Below are positions 1 to 4,937 of a stretch of 5,581 nucleotides of DNA, one piece after another. Source of the stretch: DATAEK01 sp036258055 (lineage in GTDB: Bacteria > Acidobacteriota > Vicinamibacteria > Vicinamibacterales > 2-12-FULL-66-21); NCBI GenBank assembly GCA_036258055.1, contig DATAEK010000049.1, positions 1-5,581 of the forward strand, read 5' to 3'. The stretch's first letter is position 1. The number at the start of each line of letters is the position of its first letter. The notes under the pieces were generated by a model. That model saw only the letters and a program-made list of their open reading frames with translations, was not told the origin of the DNA and did no database searches. Made by a program: the position numbers and the translations under genes.

Positions 1-1
1 C

Positions 2-217
2 CCATCACAGAATCCCTACTTTCATCAGGTGTTCGGGTCGCGGCTCCTGGAGTCCGGCGCGGGCATCCACGACGTGAGCTACTGGCTCGGGGCACACGAA
101 CGTGGATACCACGAGACAGTCCTCAAAGCTAACTGGAGCGACTGCAGCGAGTTGCGCGGGCGTTCGACGAGAGCCGCTCGATTGCCAACCGACAGGCCTG
201 CGGCCTTAGAGCGTTGA
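2..217 (+). pseudogene. Tyrosine recombinase (phage integrase family), decayed C-terminal remnant, 5' end outside window
   Basis: The open frame from the left edge to the TGA at 215-217 reads FGSRLLESGAGIHDVSYWLG followed by LKANWSD, which is the typical C-terminal catalytic-domain wording of tyrosine recombinases (usual form: HxLRHTFxSRLLExGxxIxxVSxWLGHxxxxTTxxYLKxxW). The catalytic positions in view are changed. Counting back from the F of FGSR, the expected HxxR arginine is H and its histidine is P, and the next histidine is Q. The LGH histidine is A, and the nucleophilic tyrosine ten residues after the LG glycine is V. The frame is open with no indel, so decay appears to be by substitution. 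The stop lies 19 bp from the 3' end of the tRNA-Glu gene, the usual attachment site for such enzymes, so this is probably the relic of an element once integrated there. A divergent non-catalytic homologue is a less likely alternative. The N-terminal part cannot be judged here. Confidence 0.75.
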
Positions 218-236
218 GGGTTTCTTAAGTAATTGA

Positions 237-311
237 TGGTACCGGTACGGGGATTCGAACCCCGGTCCCGTGGCTGAGAACCACGTGTCCTGACCCCTAG
301 ACGATACCGGC
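237..311 (-). tRNA. tRNA-Glu (anticodon CTC), CCA encoded
   Basis: Read on the minus strand, the sequence folds as a complete cloverleaf. The acceptor stem is GCCGGTA/TACCGGT, with a G-U pair at 1-72. The D arm is GTCT...GGAC, and the anticodon stem CGTGG/CCACG encloses loop TTCTCAG with anticodon CTC. There is no long variable arm, and the T arm is CGGGG-TTCGAAT-CCCCG. The discriminator is A (240) and the CCA end is encoded at 237-239. It decodes GAG as glutamate. Its 3' end points toward the integrase remnant at 2-217, consistent with past use as an integration site. Downstream of the tRNA on its own strand there is a short hairpin (194-206, AGGCC/GGCCT) without a T-run, so no clear terminator is visible. 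Confidence 0.97.
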
Positions 312-334
312 ACGCGCCCCGACAGGAAACCCCA

Positions 335-363
335 ATTTTAACAACCGGCAGTGGCGAGCGCAA
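335..363 (-). promoter_or_regulatory. Putative sigma70-type promoter of tRNA-Glu
   Basis: On the minus strand TTGCGC (358-363) and TAAAAT (335-340) are separated by exactly 17 bp. The -10 matches the consensus at 5 of 6 positions, the -35 at 3 of 6. The -10 ends 23 bp before the first tRNA base, leaving room for a short 5' leader removed by RNase P. The call rests on spacing and position only. Confidence 0.45.
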
Positions 364-425
364 GCCGGTCGGGCGGAATCCGCACGCCGCTCGCGGTTGC
401 CGCAACTTGCCGTCCCGGTTGCCGT

Positions 426-431
426 TATCAT
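426..431 (+). promoter_or_regulatory. Possible -10 element just upstream of the M23 peptidase gene
   Basis: TATCAT lies 6 bp before the ATG at 438, in an otherwise GC-rich stretch with no Shine-Dalgarno sequence. If it is a -10 box, transcription would begin at or next to the A of the start codon, giving a leaderless mRNA. No convincing -35 at 17 bp spacing exists; the nearby TTGCCG copies (397-402, 407-412, 419-424) are at wrong distances. Tentative. Confidence 0.25.
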
Positions 432-437
432 CTCTCC

Positions 438-1826
438 ATGCGCTTTCTCATCCGGGCTCTACTGGTACTGATTCTGCTCGCCGCGGTTGCCGCCGGCGGT
501 GCCTATTTCGTCGCGGGACGCATGCCGGGACCCTCGATCGCGATTGACAAGCCGGCGAAGTTCGTCGGGTTGACGACCCCGTTCGAGGTGACGGTGACGG
601 CGCCGGAGGCGAAGCTGTCGCAGCTCCAGGTCGTGCTCGAGCAGAACGGCAAACAGATGCCGATCTACGCAACCAATGCGCCGGGGAAGGCCCAGGTCAA
701 TCAAGAGGGCGATCGCGTCAAGATCACGGGCGAGATCGGGAAGCAGTTACTCCCCGACCTTCAGTCCGGCGCGGCCAGGATCGTCGTGACCGCTGCGCGA
801 CCCGTGATGCGAAACATCCGGACGATCACCTCGAGCGCGTCGCACGACATCCAGGTTCGTCTCGAAAGGCCGCGTGTCTCGGTCCTGTCGACCTTCCATT
901 ACGTCAACCTGGGCGGCACCGAGATGGTCGTCTACAAGGCCACACCCGACGACGTCCAGTCAGGCGTGCAGATCGGCGACGTCGAATACCCCGGCTTCCC
1001 CGCCAGCGGCGCGACGGTCGAGGGCGTGAAAATCACCGACCCCACAGTCCACGTCGCCTTCTTCGCGCTCCTTTACGATCAGGACATCAACGTGCCGATG
1101 CGGGTCTTCGCGCGCGACGAAGCGGGCAACAGTGCGCGCGCAGACTTCGATCACCGCACGTTCCCGAAGCCGTTCAAGCGCAGCCGCATCGAGCTCGACG
1201 ACAAGTTCCTCGATCGCGTCGTGCCGGCCATTCTCGAGGGCAGCAGTAACGAGGTCAAAGCGGACGGAGACAACCTCGCGAAGTTCCTCGTCATCAACGG
1301 CGAGCTTCGCCGCAAGAACGCCGAGAAGATTGCGGCACTCGCGAAGCAGACCGCGCCCGAGATGCTGTGGCGCGGCGTGGTCTTCCACCCGTTCACCAAT
1401 AGCGCCGTCGAGTCGGCGTTCGCCGACGCGCGCACTTATCTCTACAAGGGGAAGGAGGTCGACAAGCAGACCCACCTCGGGTTCGACCTCGCGTCCATCG
1501 CCGGGAACCCGGTGGTCGCGGCGAATCGCGGCAAGGTGCTCTACGCAGACGACCTCGGCATTTACGGGAACTGCGTGATCGTCGATCACGGGATGGGCGT
1601 CCAATCGCTTTACGCGCATCTCTCGTCCATCGACGTCAAACCCGGCGACACCGTCGAGAAGGAGCAGACGCTGGGCCGGAGCGGCATGACTGGACTGGCC
1701 GGCGGCGATCACCTGCACTTCACGATGCTCGTGAACGGGCACATGGTGAACCCGGTCGAATGGTGGGACTCGCACTGGATCCAGGATCGGATCCTGCGCA
1801 AGCTGCGCGCGGCCGGCACTTCCTGA
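438..1826 (+). CDS. M23 family metallopeptidase (LytM/DppA-type murein endopeptidase), membrane-anchored
   Basis: 462-residue predicted peptidoglycan endopeptidase. Residues about 4-26 form one hydrophobic segment after a short MRFLIR head: a signal anchor or uncleaved signal peptide placing the rest in the periplasm. Residues about 30-245 are beta-rich and Ig-like, including a segment mentioning loss-of-order repeats of VxVxA type; no named domain can be assigned. The C-terminal M23 domain spans about 310-445. It has the full zinc and catalytic set: HxxxD at H346/D350, the YAHLS histidine H394, and HLH at H425/H427. By analogy with LytM, H346, D350 and H427 bind zinc and H394 and H425 act in catalysis, so the enzyme is predicted active, probably on cross-links between peptide stems. 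The ATG at 438 was chosen because it begins directly before the hydrophobic segment; the in-frame upstream extension (from 351) is arginine-rich and lies in the tRNA promoter area. No Shine-Dalgarno sequence is visible. It is separated from the next cluster by 90 bp. Confidence 0.93.
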   Translation: MRFLIRALLVLILLAAVAAGGAYFVAGRMPGPSIAIDKPAKFVGLTTPFEVTVTAPEAKLSQLQVVLEQNGKQMPIYATNAPGKAQVNQEGDRVKITGEIGKQLLPDLQSGAARIVVTAARPVMRNIRTITSSASHDIQVRLERPRVSVLSTFHYVNLGGTEMVVYKATPDDVQSGVQIGDVEYPGFPASGATVEGVKITDPTVHVAFFALLYDQDINVPMRVFARDEAGNSARADFDHRTFPKPFKRSRIELDDKFLDRVVPAILEGSSNEVKADGDNLAKFLVINGELRRKNAEKIAALAKQTAPEMLWRGVVFHPFTNSAVESAFADARTYLYKGKEVDKQTHLGFDLASIAGNPVVAANRGKVLYADDLGIYGNCVIVDHGMGVQSLYAHLSSIDVKPGDTVEKEQTLGRSGMTGLAGGDHLHFTMLVNGHMVNPVEWWDSHWIQDRILRKLRAAGTS

Positions 1827-1833
1827 CAAAGAC

Positions 1834-1858
1834 GGGGGGCTGCGCCCCGCCGGCCCCC
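1834..1858. repeat. GC-rich hairpin in the gap after the M23 gene
   Basis: A run of six G and a C (1834-1840) can pair with GCCCCC (1853-1858) over a 12-nt loop, or its GGGGC can pair with the nearer GCCCC (1844-1848) over a TGC loop. It sits 7 bp after the peptidase stop codon. There is no following T-run on either strand, so it is not a canonical intrinsic terminator, though it could protect the 3' end of the mRNA or weaken read-through. Confidence 0.35.
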
Positions 1859-1878
1859 ATCGCCCGTCGCCGGCACGT

Positions 1879-1907
1879 TTGGCCGGGCCGCGGGCGTGTG
1901 ATATTCA
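1879..1907 (+). promoter_or_regulatory. Possible promoter of the heme A / oxidase maturation cluster
   Basis: TTGGCC (1879-1884) and TATTCA (1902-1907) are 17 bp apart. The -35 matches 4 of 6 consensus bases, the -10 only 3 of 6. The predicted start site would fall only a few bases before the ATG at 1917. The weak AAAGG at 1910-1914 is just 2 bp from the ATG, closer than a normal Shine-Dalgarno spacing. Supported only by position at the head of the cluster. Confidence 0.25.
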
Positions 1908-1916
1908 ACAAAGGTT

Positions 1917-2699
1917 ATGCCGACCAGAAATTCGAGGCCAGCGACCGTCTGGACCATCCTCGCCTCGGCTCTCCTCCTCTCGACCTGTGGGGGAAAACAA
2001 GAGGCACGCCCGGCACCTCCGCCGGCCGACGCCAAACGGGTCGATGAAGCCACCGCCGGCAACGTCACCGGGCGCGTGGTTCTCCAGGGAACGCCGCCCG
2101 TGAACGCACCGATCAAGATGGGGTCGGATCCGGTCTGTATGACCAACAGCAAGGGGCCGGTGACGTCCGAAACGTTCCTGGTCGACAACGGCGGGCTGGA
2201 GAACGTGTTCGTGTACGTGAAGGACGGCCTGGGGCATTACTATTTCGAGACGCCGACCGAATCGATCAAGCTCGAACAGGCCGGCTGCCGGTATCATCCT
2301 CATGTCTTCGGGATTCGGGTTGGTCAACCGCTCGAGATCGTCAACGACGATGACACGCTGCACAACGTGCATGCCATGGCGAACGTCAACCAGGAGTTCA
2401 ATTTCGGCCAGCAGATGAAGGGCATGCGGCAGACGAAAACGTTCACCGCGCGTGAGGTGATGGTGCCGGTCAAGTGCGACGTCCACGGCTGGATGAGCGC
2501 GTATGCCGGCGTCCTCGATCATCCGTACTTCGCGGTGACGGCAAACGGCGGTACGTTCGAGTTGAAGAACCTTCCAGCCGGGACCTATACGATCGAGGCC
2601 TGGCACGAGAAGCTGGGAGCGCAGACGCAGTCGGTAACCCTCGGCGAGAAGGAAACGAAAGCGATGACGTTCACGTTCCAGGCTCCGCCCGCAAGCTGA
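1917..2699 (+). CDS. Cupredoxin-like lipoprotein with carboxypeptidase-regulatory-like C-terminal domain
   Basis: 260 residues. Residues about 10-23 are a hydrophobic signal ending in LSTC, with C24 as likely lipidated cysteine (T at -1 is unusual for a lipobox), then a Pro/Ala-rich linker to about 45. A first beta segment (about 48-115) begins GNVTGRVVLQG. A cupredoxin-like segment (about 125-205) follows, containing HNVHAM (H149, H152) and C187-x2-H190-x2-M193. Type 1 copper sites use two His, one Cys and often a Met, so H149 or H152 with C187, H190 and M193 are candidate ligands. The His-to-Met spacing is shorter than in plastocyanin, so copper binding is inference. The tail (about 207-257), GGTFELKNLPAGTYTIEAWHE, is the classic carboxypeptidase-regulatory-like beta sandwich. 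Extra cysteines C74 and C124 could form a disulfide. The stop overlaps the ctaA start by one base (TGATG), implying translational coupling. A role in copper delivery or electron transfer to the oxidase is inferred from location only. Confidence 0.85.
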   Translation: MPTRNSRPATVWTILASALLLSTCGGKQEARPAPPPADAKRVDEATAGNVTGRVVLQGTPPVNAPIKMGSDPVCMTNSKGPVTSETFLVDNGGLENVFVYVKDGLGHYYFETPTESIKLEQAGCRYHPHVFGIRVGQPLEIVNDDDTLHNVHAMANVNQEFNFGQQMKGMRQTKTFTAREVMVPVKCDVHGWMSAYAGVLDHPYFAVTANGGTFELKNLPAGTYTIEAWHEKLGAQTQSVTLGEKETKAMTFTFQAPPAS

Positions 2700-3676
2700 T
2701 GCCCGTGACCGCCATGCTCTGGCTCCATCGTTATGCGAAGCTCGTGGCCGCCTCGACTGTGTTGCTGATTGCGGCCGGCGGCATGGTAACGAGCACCGGC
2801 TCGGGTCTCTCGGTGCCAGACTGGCCGAACAGCTACGGCTACTTCATGTTCTCCTTCCCGCTGAGCAAAATGGTCGGCGGGATCCGGTACGAGCACAGTC
2901 ATCGCCTGATCGCGAGCACGGTCGGCTTCCTGACGATCATCCTGGCTGGGTGGACGTGGCGGGTGGAACCGCGCCGCTGGGTCCGCTGGCTCGCGGTCTC
3001 GGCGCTCGGCGCCGTGATCCTTCAGGGTCTGCTCGGTGGGCTGACGGTGCTGTTCTTCCTCCCGGCGCCAGTCTCGATCGGGCACGCCGGTCTCGCGCAG
3101 CTCTTCTTCTGCATCACGCTCAGCCTGGCGCTCTTCACGTCCCCGGGGTGGCGCACGACAGTCGAACCGGTCGACGATCCCATTCTCCGCCGCATTGCGC
3201 TCACGACCACGGCGATGATTTACTGCCAGATCCTGCTGGGCGCGACGATGCGTCACATCGGGGCAGGATTAGCCATCCCGGATTTCCCGCTCGCGTTCGG
3301 GCAGCTGTTGCCGCCGCAGTGGTCGGGTGCCATCGCCGTCCACTTCGCCCACCGTGCCGGCGCGTTGCTCGTGACGACGGCGATCGTGGCGACGTCAGCG
3401 CACGTGTGGTATCACCACGGGCGGCGCCGCGAGCTCGTGCGGCCGGCGACCCTGCTCGTGCTTTTCGTGGGCGTTCAGATTACCCTGGGGGCATTCGTGG
3501 TGTGGTCAAGACTGCAGCCAATCGTCAACACGGCGCACGTCGTCAACGGCGCGCTCGTACTCGGGACGTCGATCGTCCTGACGCTGCGCAGCTTCCGAGT
3601 CCGGTTCGAGCGCGTCGCCTACGTCAGCCCGCGCCGCACCGTGCTCCCGTCCGCTCCAGCCGGGGTCCGGCCATGA
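2699..3676 (+). CDS. ctaA: Heme A synthase (COX15/CtaA family)
   Basis: 325-residue polytopic membrane enzyme that oxidises the C8 methyl of heme O to a formyl group, giving heme A for aa3-type oxidases. About eight hydrophobic segments are visible (near 14-32, 70-87, 96-118, 125-147, 163-183, 212-232, 249-269, 278-297). The two halves echo each other: TGSGLSVPDWP (33-43) against GAGLAIPDFP (188-197). The four expected heme-ligand histidines are present: H68 in EHSHR with E65, H129 in GHAGLAQ, H218 in HFAHR and H280 in NTAHVVNGA. The loop between the first motif and EHSHR contains no cysteine, so the cysteine pair found in Bacillus-type CtaA is absent. The ATG at 2699 shares a base with the preceding TGA; M6 (2714) is an alternative start. 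A longer in-frame extension back to 2474 reads through the lipoprotein gene in another frame and is basic and unlike the family, so it was not used. The stop overlaps the ctaB start by four bases. Confidence 0.94.
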   Translation: MPVTAMLWLHRYAKLVAASTVLLIAAGGMVTSTGSGLSVPDWPNSYGYFMFSFPLSKMVGGIRYEHSHRLIASTVGFLTIILAGWTWRVEPRRWVRWLAVSALGAVILQGLLGGLTVLFFLPAPVSIGHAGLAQLFFCITLSLALFTSPGWRTTVEPVDDPILRRIALTTTAMIYCQILLGATMRHIGAGLAIPDFPLAFGQLLPPQWSGAIAVHFAHRAGALLVTTAIVATSAHVWYHHGRRRELVRPATLLVLFVGVQITLGAFVVWSRLQPIVNTAHVVNGALVLGTSIVLTLRSFRVRFERVAYVSPRRTVLPSAPAGVRP

Positions 3677-4560
3677 AGACTGACGCGGTGGCGCTCTCGG
3701 CCGCGAGGAGCCGCGCAGCGGATTTCAGCGCACTGGCCAAGCCGCGCCTGAACCTGCTCGTCGTGGCGTCGACGCTCGCCGGCTACGCGATGGCAGGAGG
3801 CGAAACGTCGCAGGTTCTGCTGCTGGTCTGCACGCTGGTGGGGACCGGGCTCGTCGCCGGGGGCGCGTCGGGCATCAATCAGATCATCGAACGCGTCCCG
3901 GACAGCCAGATGCGGCGGACGCGTCTGCGTCCGCTCCCCGACGGCCGGCTGCAGCCGGGCGAGGCGCTGCTGTTTTCGATGACGCTTTCGGCGGCAGGAC
4001 TGCTGACGCTCGCGTTCGGCGTGAACCCGTTGAGCGCGCTCGTCGCGCTCGCGACGATCGTCAGCTACACGGCCGTCTACACGCCGCTCAAGCGATACAG
4101 CTCCTTTGCGACCGTCATCGGTGCCATTCCGGGTGCGCTGCCGCCGGTGATTGGCTGGACCGCCGCGCGAAACGAGCTGTCGCAGGGCGCCTGGCTGCTG
4201 TTCGGGATCGTCTTCCTCTGGCAGCTCCCGCACTTCCTGGCGATCGCGTGGATCTACCGCGACGATTACGCACGTGCCGGCTTCCCGATGCTATCGGTCA
4301 TCGACCCTGACGGCCGCAGCACAGCCCGGCAGGCGGTGATGTACTCCGCCGCGCTCATGCCGCTCAGCCTCGCGCCAACGCTGGTCGGCCTCACCGGGCC
4401 CGCCTACTTCACCGGGGCGTTCGCGCTGACGGCCATCTTCCTCGCCCTGGCCGTGAAGTTCGGCCTCTCGCGCGAAATACCGGACGCGCGGCGGTTGTTC
4501 TTCGGATCGATCATCTATCTGCCGTTGCTCTGGATTCTGATGATTGCCGACAGACTCTGA
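3673..4560 (+). CDS. ctaB: Protoheme IX farnesyltransferase (heme O synthase)
   Basis: 295-residue UbiA-superfamily membrane prenyltransferase that adds a farnesyl group from farnesyl diphosphate to heme B, giving heme O, the substrate of the preceding gene's product. Signature regions in order: ALAKPRLNLLV (20-30) at the first helix; the prenyl-diphosphate/Mg2+ motif N69-x3-E73-x3-D77 continuing QMRRTRLRPLPDGR (79-92); YTPLKR (136-141); and FLWQLPHFLAIAWIYRDDYA (181-200) followed by RAGFPML, a CtaB hallmark. Length is normal for the family, and about eight or nine hydrophobic helices can be seen. In the first motif, the residue between E73 and D77 that is commonly Asp (ERDxD) is V75 followed by P76; the two main acidic positions are kept, so activity is expected. 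ATG 3673 overlaps the ctaA stop (ATGA), indicating coupling. An open frame extends upstream to 2950 but only as an alternative reading of ctaA. The TGA at 4558-4560 is 9 bp before the repeat block. Confidence 0.95.
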   Translation: MKTDAVALSAARSRAADFSALAKPRLNLLVVASTLAGYAMAGGETSQVLLLVCTLVGTGLVAGGASGINQIIERVPDSQMRRTRLRPLPDGRLQPGEALLFSMTLSAAGLLTLAFGVNPLSALVALATIVSYTAVYTPLKRYSSFATVIGAIPGALPPVIGWTAARNELSQGAWLLFGIVFLWQLPHFLAIAWIYRDDYARAGFPMLSVIDPDGRSTARQAVMYSAALMPLSLAPTLVGLTGPAYFTGAFALTAIFLALAVKFGLSREIPDARRLFFGSIIYLPLLWILMIADRL

Positions 4561-4569
4561 CATTTGTTG

Positions 4570-4662
4570 ATTGAGGAATGAGGATTGAAGATTGAGGATC
4601 GCTGATTGTTGATTGAGGGATTGAGGATTGACGATCGCTGGATTGCGGAATGGGGATTGTTG
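4570..4662 (+). repeat. Left arm of large inverted repeat, 13 units of 7/8 bp (ATTGNNG)
   Basis: Thirteen consecutive units of form ATTGNNG: ATTGAGG, AATGAGG, ATTGAAG, ATTGAGG, ATCGCTG, ATTGTTG, ATTGAGGG, ATTGAGG, ATTGACG, ATCGCTGG, ATTGCGG, AATGGGG, ATTGTTG. Two are 8 bp long (units 7 and 10). It begins 9 bp after the ctaB stop. Read against the reverse complement of 4845-4937 it matches unit for unit, including the positions of both 8-bp units and both ATCGCTG variants, with 83 of 93 identities by hand count and no indel. Confidence 0.93.
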
Positions 4663-4668
4663 AATAGG

Positions 4669-4740
4669 AATTGCCGAAGTCGGAAGGATGATTGGATCGT
4701 AGCTTGATCGTGACGGCACATTATTCCTGAAGAGGCAATT
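4669..4740. repeat. Central core of the palindrome, bounded by AATTGCC / GGCAATT
   Basis: AATTGCC at 4669-4675 and GGCAATT at 4734-4740 form a 7-bp perfect inverted repeat around 58 bp. This interior does not follow the heptamer pattern and has no convincing open reading frame on either strand. It contains short GATC-based self-complementarity (GATCG at 4695-4699 and 4706-4710). It may be the loop of a cruciform or RNA hairpin, or a remnant of a lost insert. Confidence 0.6.
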
Positions 4741-4760
4741 ACCAATCGACGAGCAACAAT

Positions 4761-4851
4761 CGCCAGCCCATCAACAATCGTCAGCCCACCAATAATCGCC
4801 GAACCAATCAACAATCGACAATCAATCAACAATCGCCAACCAATCAACAAT
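4761..4851 (+). repeat. Five tandem 18/19-bp units inside the right half of the palindrome
   Basis: Units at 4761-4778, 4779-4796, 4797-4815 (19 bp), 4816-4833 and 4834-4851, with approximate form CGCCAACCAATCAACAAT. The last two differ at 2 of 18 positions. A truncated 14-bp relative precedes at 4747-4760. The left half has no counterpart, so this is a separate expansion. The last 7 bp (4845-4851) are shared with the innermost unit of the right arm. Confidence 0.85.
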
Positions 4852-4937
4852 CCGCAATCTGCAATCCAGCGATCATCAATCTTCAATCCCTCAATCGACA
4901 ATCAGCGATCATCAATCCTCAATCATCAATCCTCAAT
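4845..4937 (+). repeat. Right arm of large inverted repeat, 13 units of 7/8 bp (CNNCAAT)
   Basis: Thirteen units of form CNNCAAT, the reverse complement of the left-arm unit. Read inward from 4937 on the minus strand they are ATTGAGG, ATTGATG, ATTGAGG, ATTGATG, ATCGCTG, ATTGTCG, ATTGAGGG, ATTGAAG, ATTGATG, ATCGCTGG, ATTGCAG, ATTGCGG, ATTGTTG. Both 8-bp units fall at the same ordinal places as in the left arm. The outermost unit CCTCAAT (4931-4937) includes the A and T of the DUF420 start codon. Confidence 0.93.

Noticed and set aside
960..1829. Long minus-strand open frame (289 codons) opposite the M23 gene
   Set aside because: Arg/Val/Asp-rich low-information peptide with no recognisable motif, exactly antisense to a gene with a full set of catalytic residues; a typical GC-rich shadow.
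1834..1858. Intrinsic terminator after the M23 gene
   Set aside because: The hairpin is plausible, but no T-run follows on either strand; kept only as a hairpin.
1905..2606. Minus-strand open frame (233 codons) opposite the lipoprotein gene
   Set aside because: No motifs, and the plus strand carries a coherent signal peptide, cupredoxin-like and regulatory-like layout.
2474..2698. Upstream extension of the ctaA frame
   Set aside because: It overlaps the conserved C-terminal domain of the lipoprotein in another frame and reads as basic non-family sequence; family homology begins after 2699.
2585..3256. Minus-strand open frame (223 codons) opposite ctaA
   Set aside because: Highly charged Arg/Glu composition typical of antisense to a membrane-protein gene; no family resemblance.
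2950..3672. Upstream extension of the ctaB frame
   Set aside because: It is an alternative-frame reading of ctaA, rich in Arg/Ala/Pro, and CtaB homology begins after 3673.
3619..4233. Minus-strand open frame (204 codons) opposite ctaB
   Set aside because: Same shadow composition; ctaB signature motifs are on the plus strand.
4515..4901. Open frames reading through the repeat block on the minus strand (also 4291-4719)
   Set aside because: The peptides are just translations of the heptamers (repeated SSILNPQS or LLIDCRLLI-like strings); no start signal and no protein-like composition.
4561..4937. CRISPR array
   Set aside because: Units are 7-8 or 18-19 bp with no unique spacers, no constant repeat of 25-40 bp and no cas genes.
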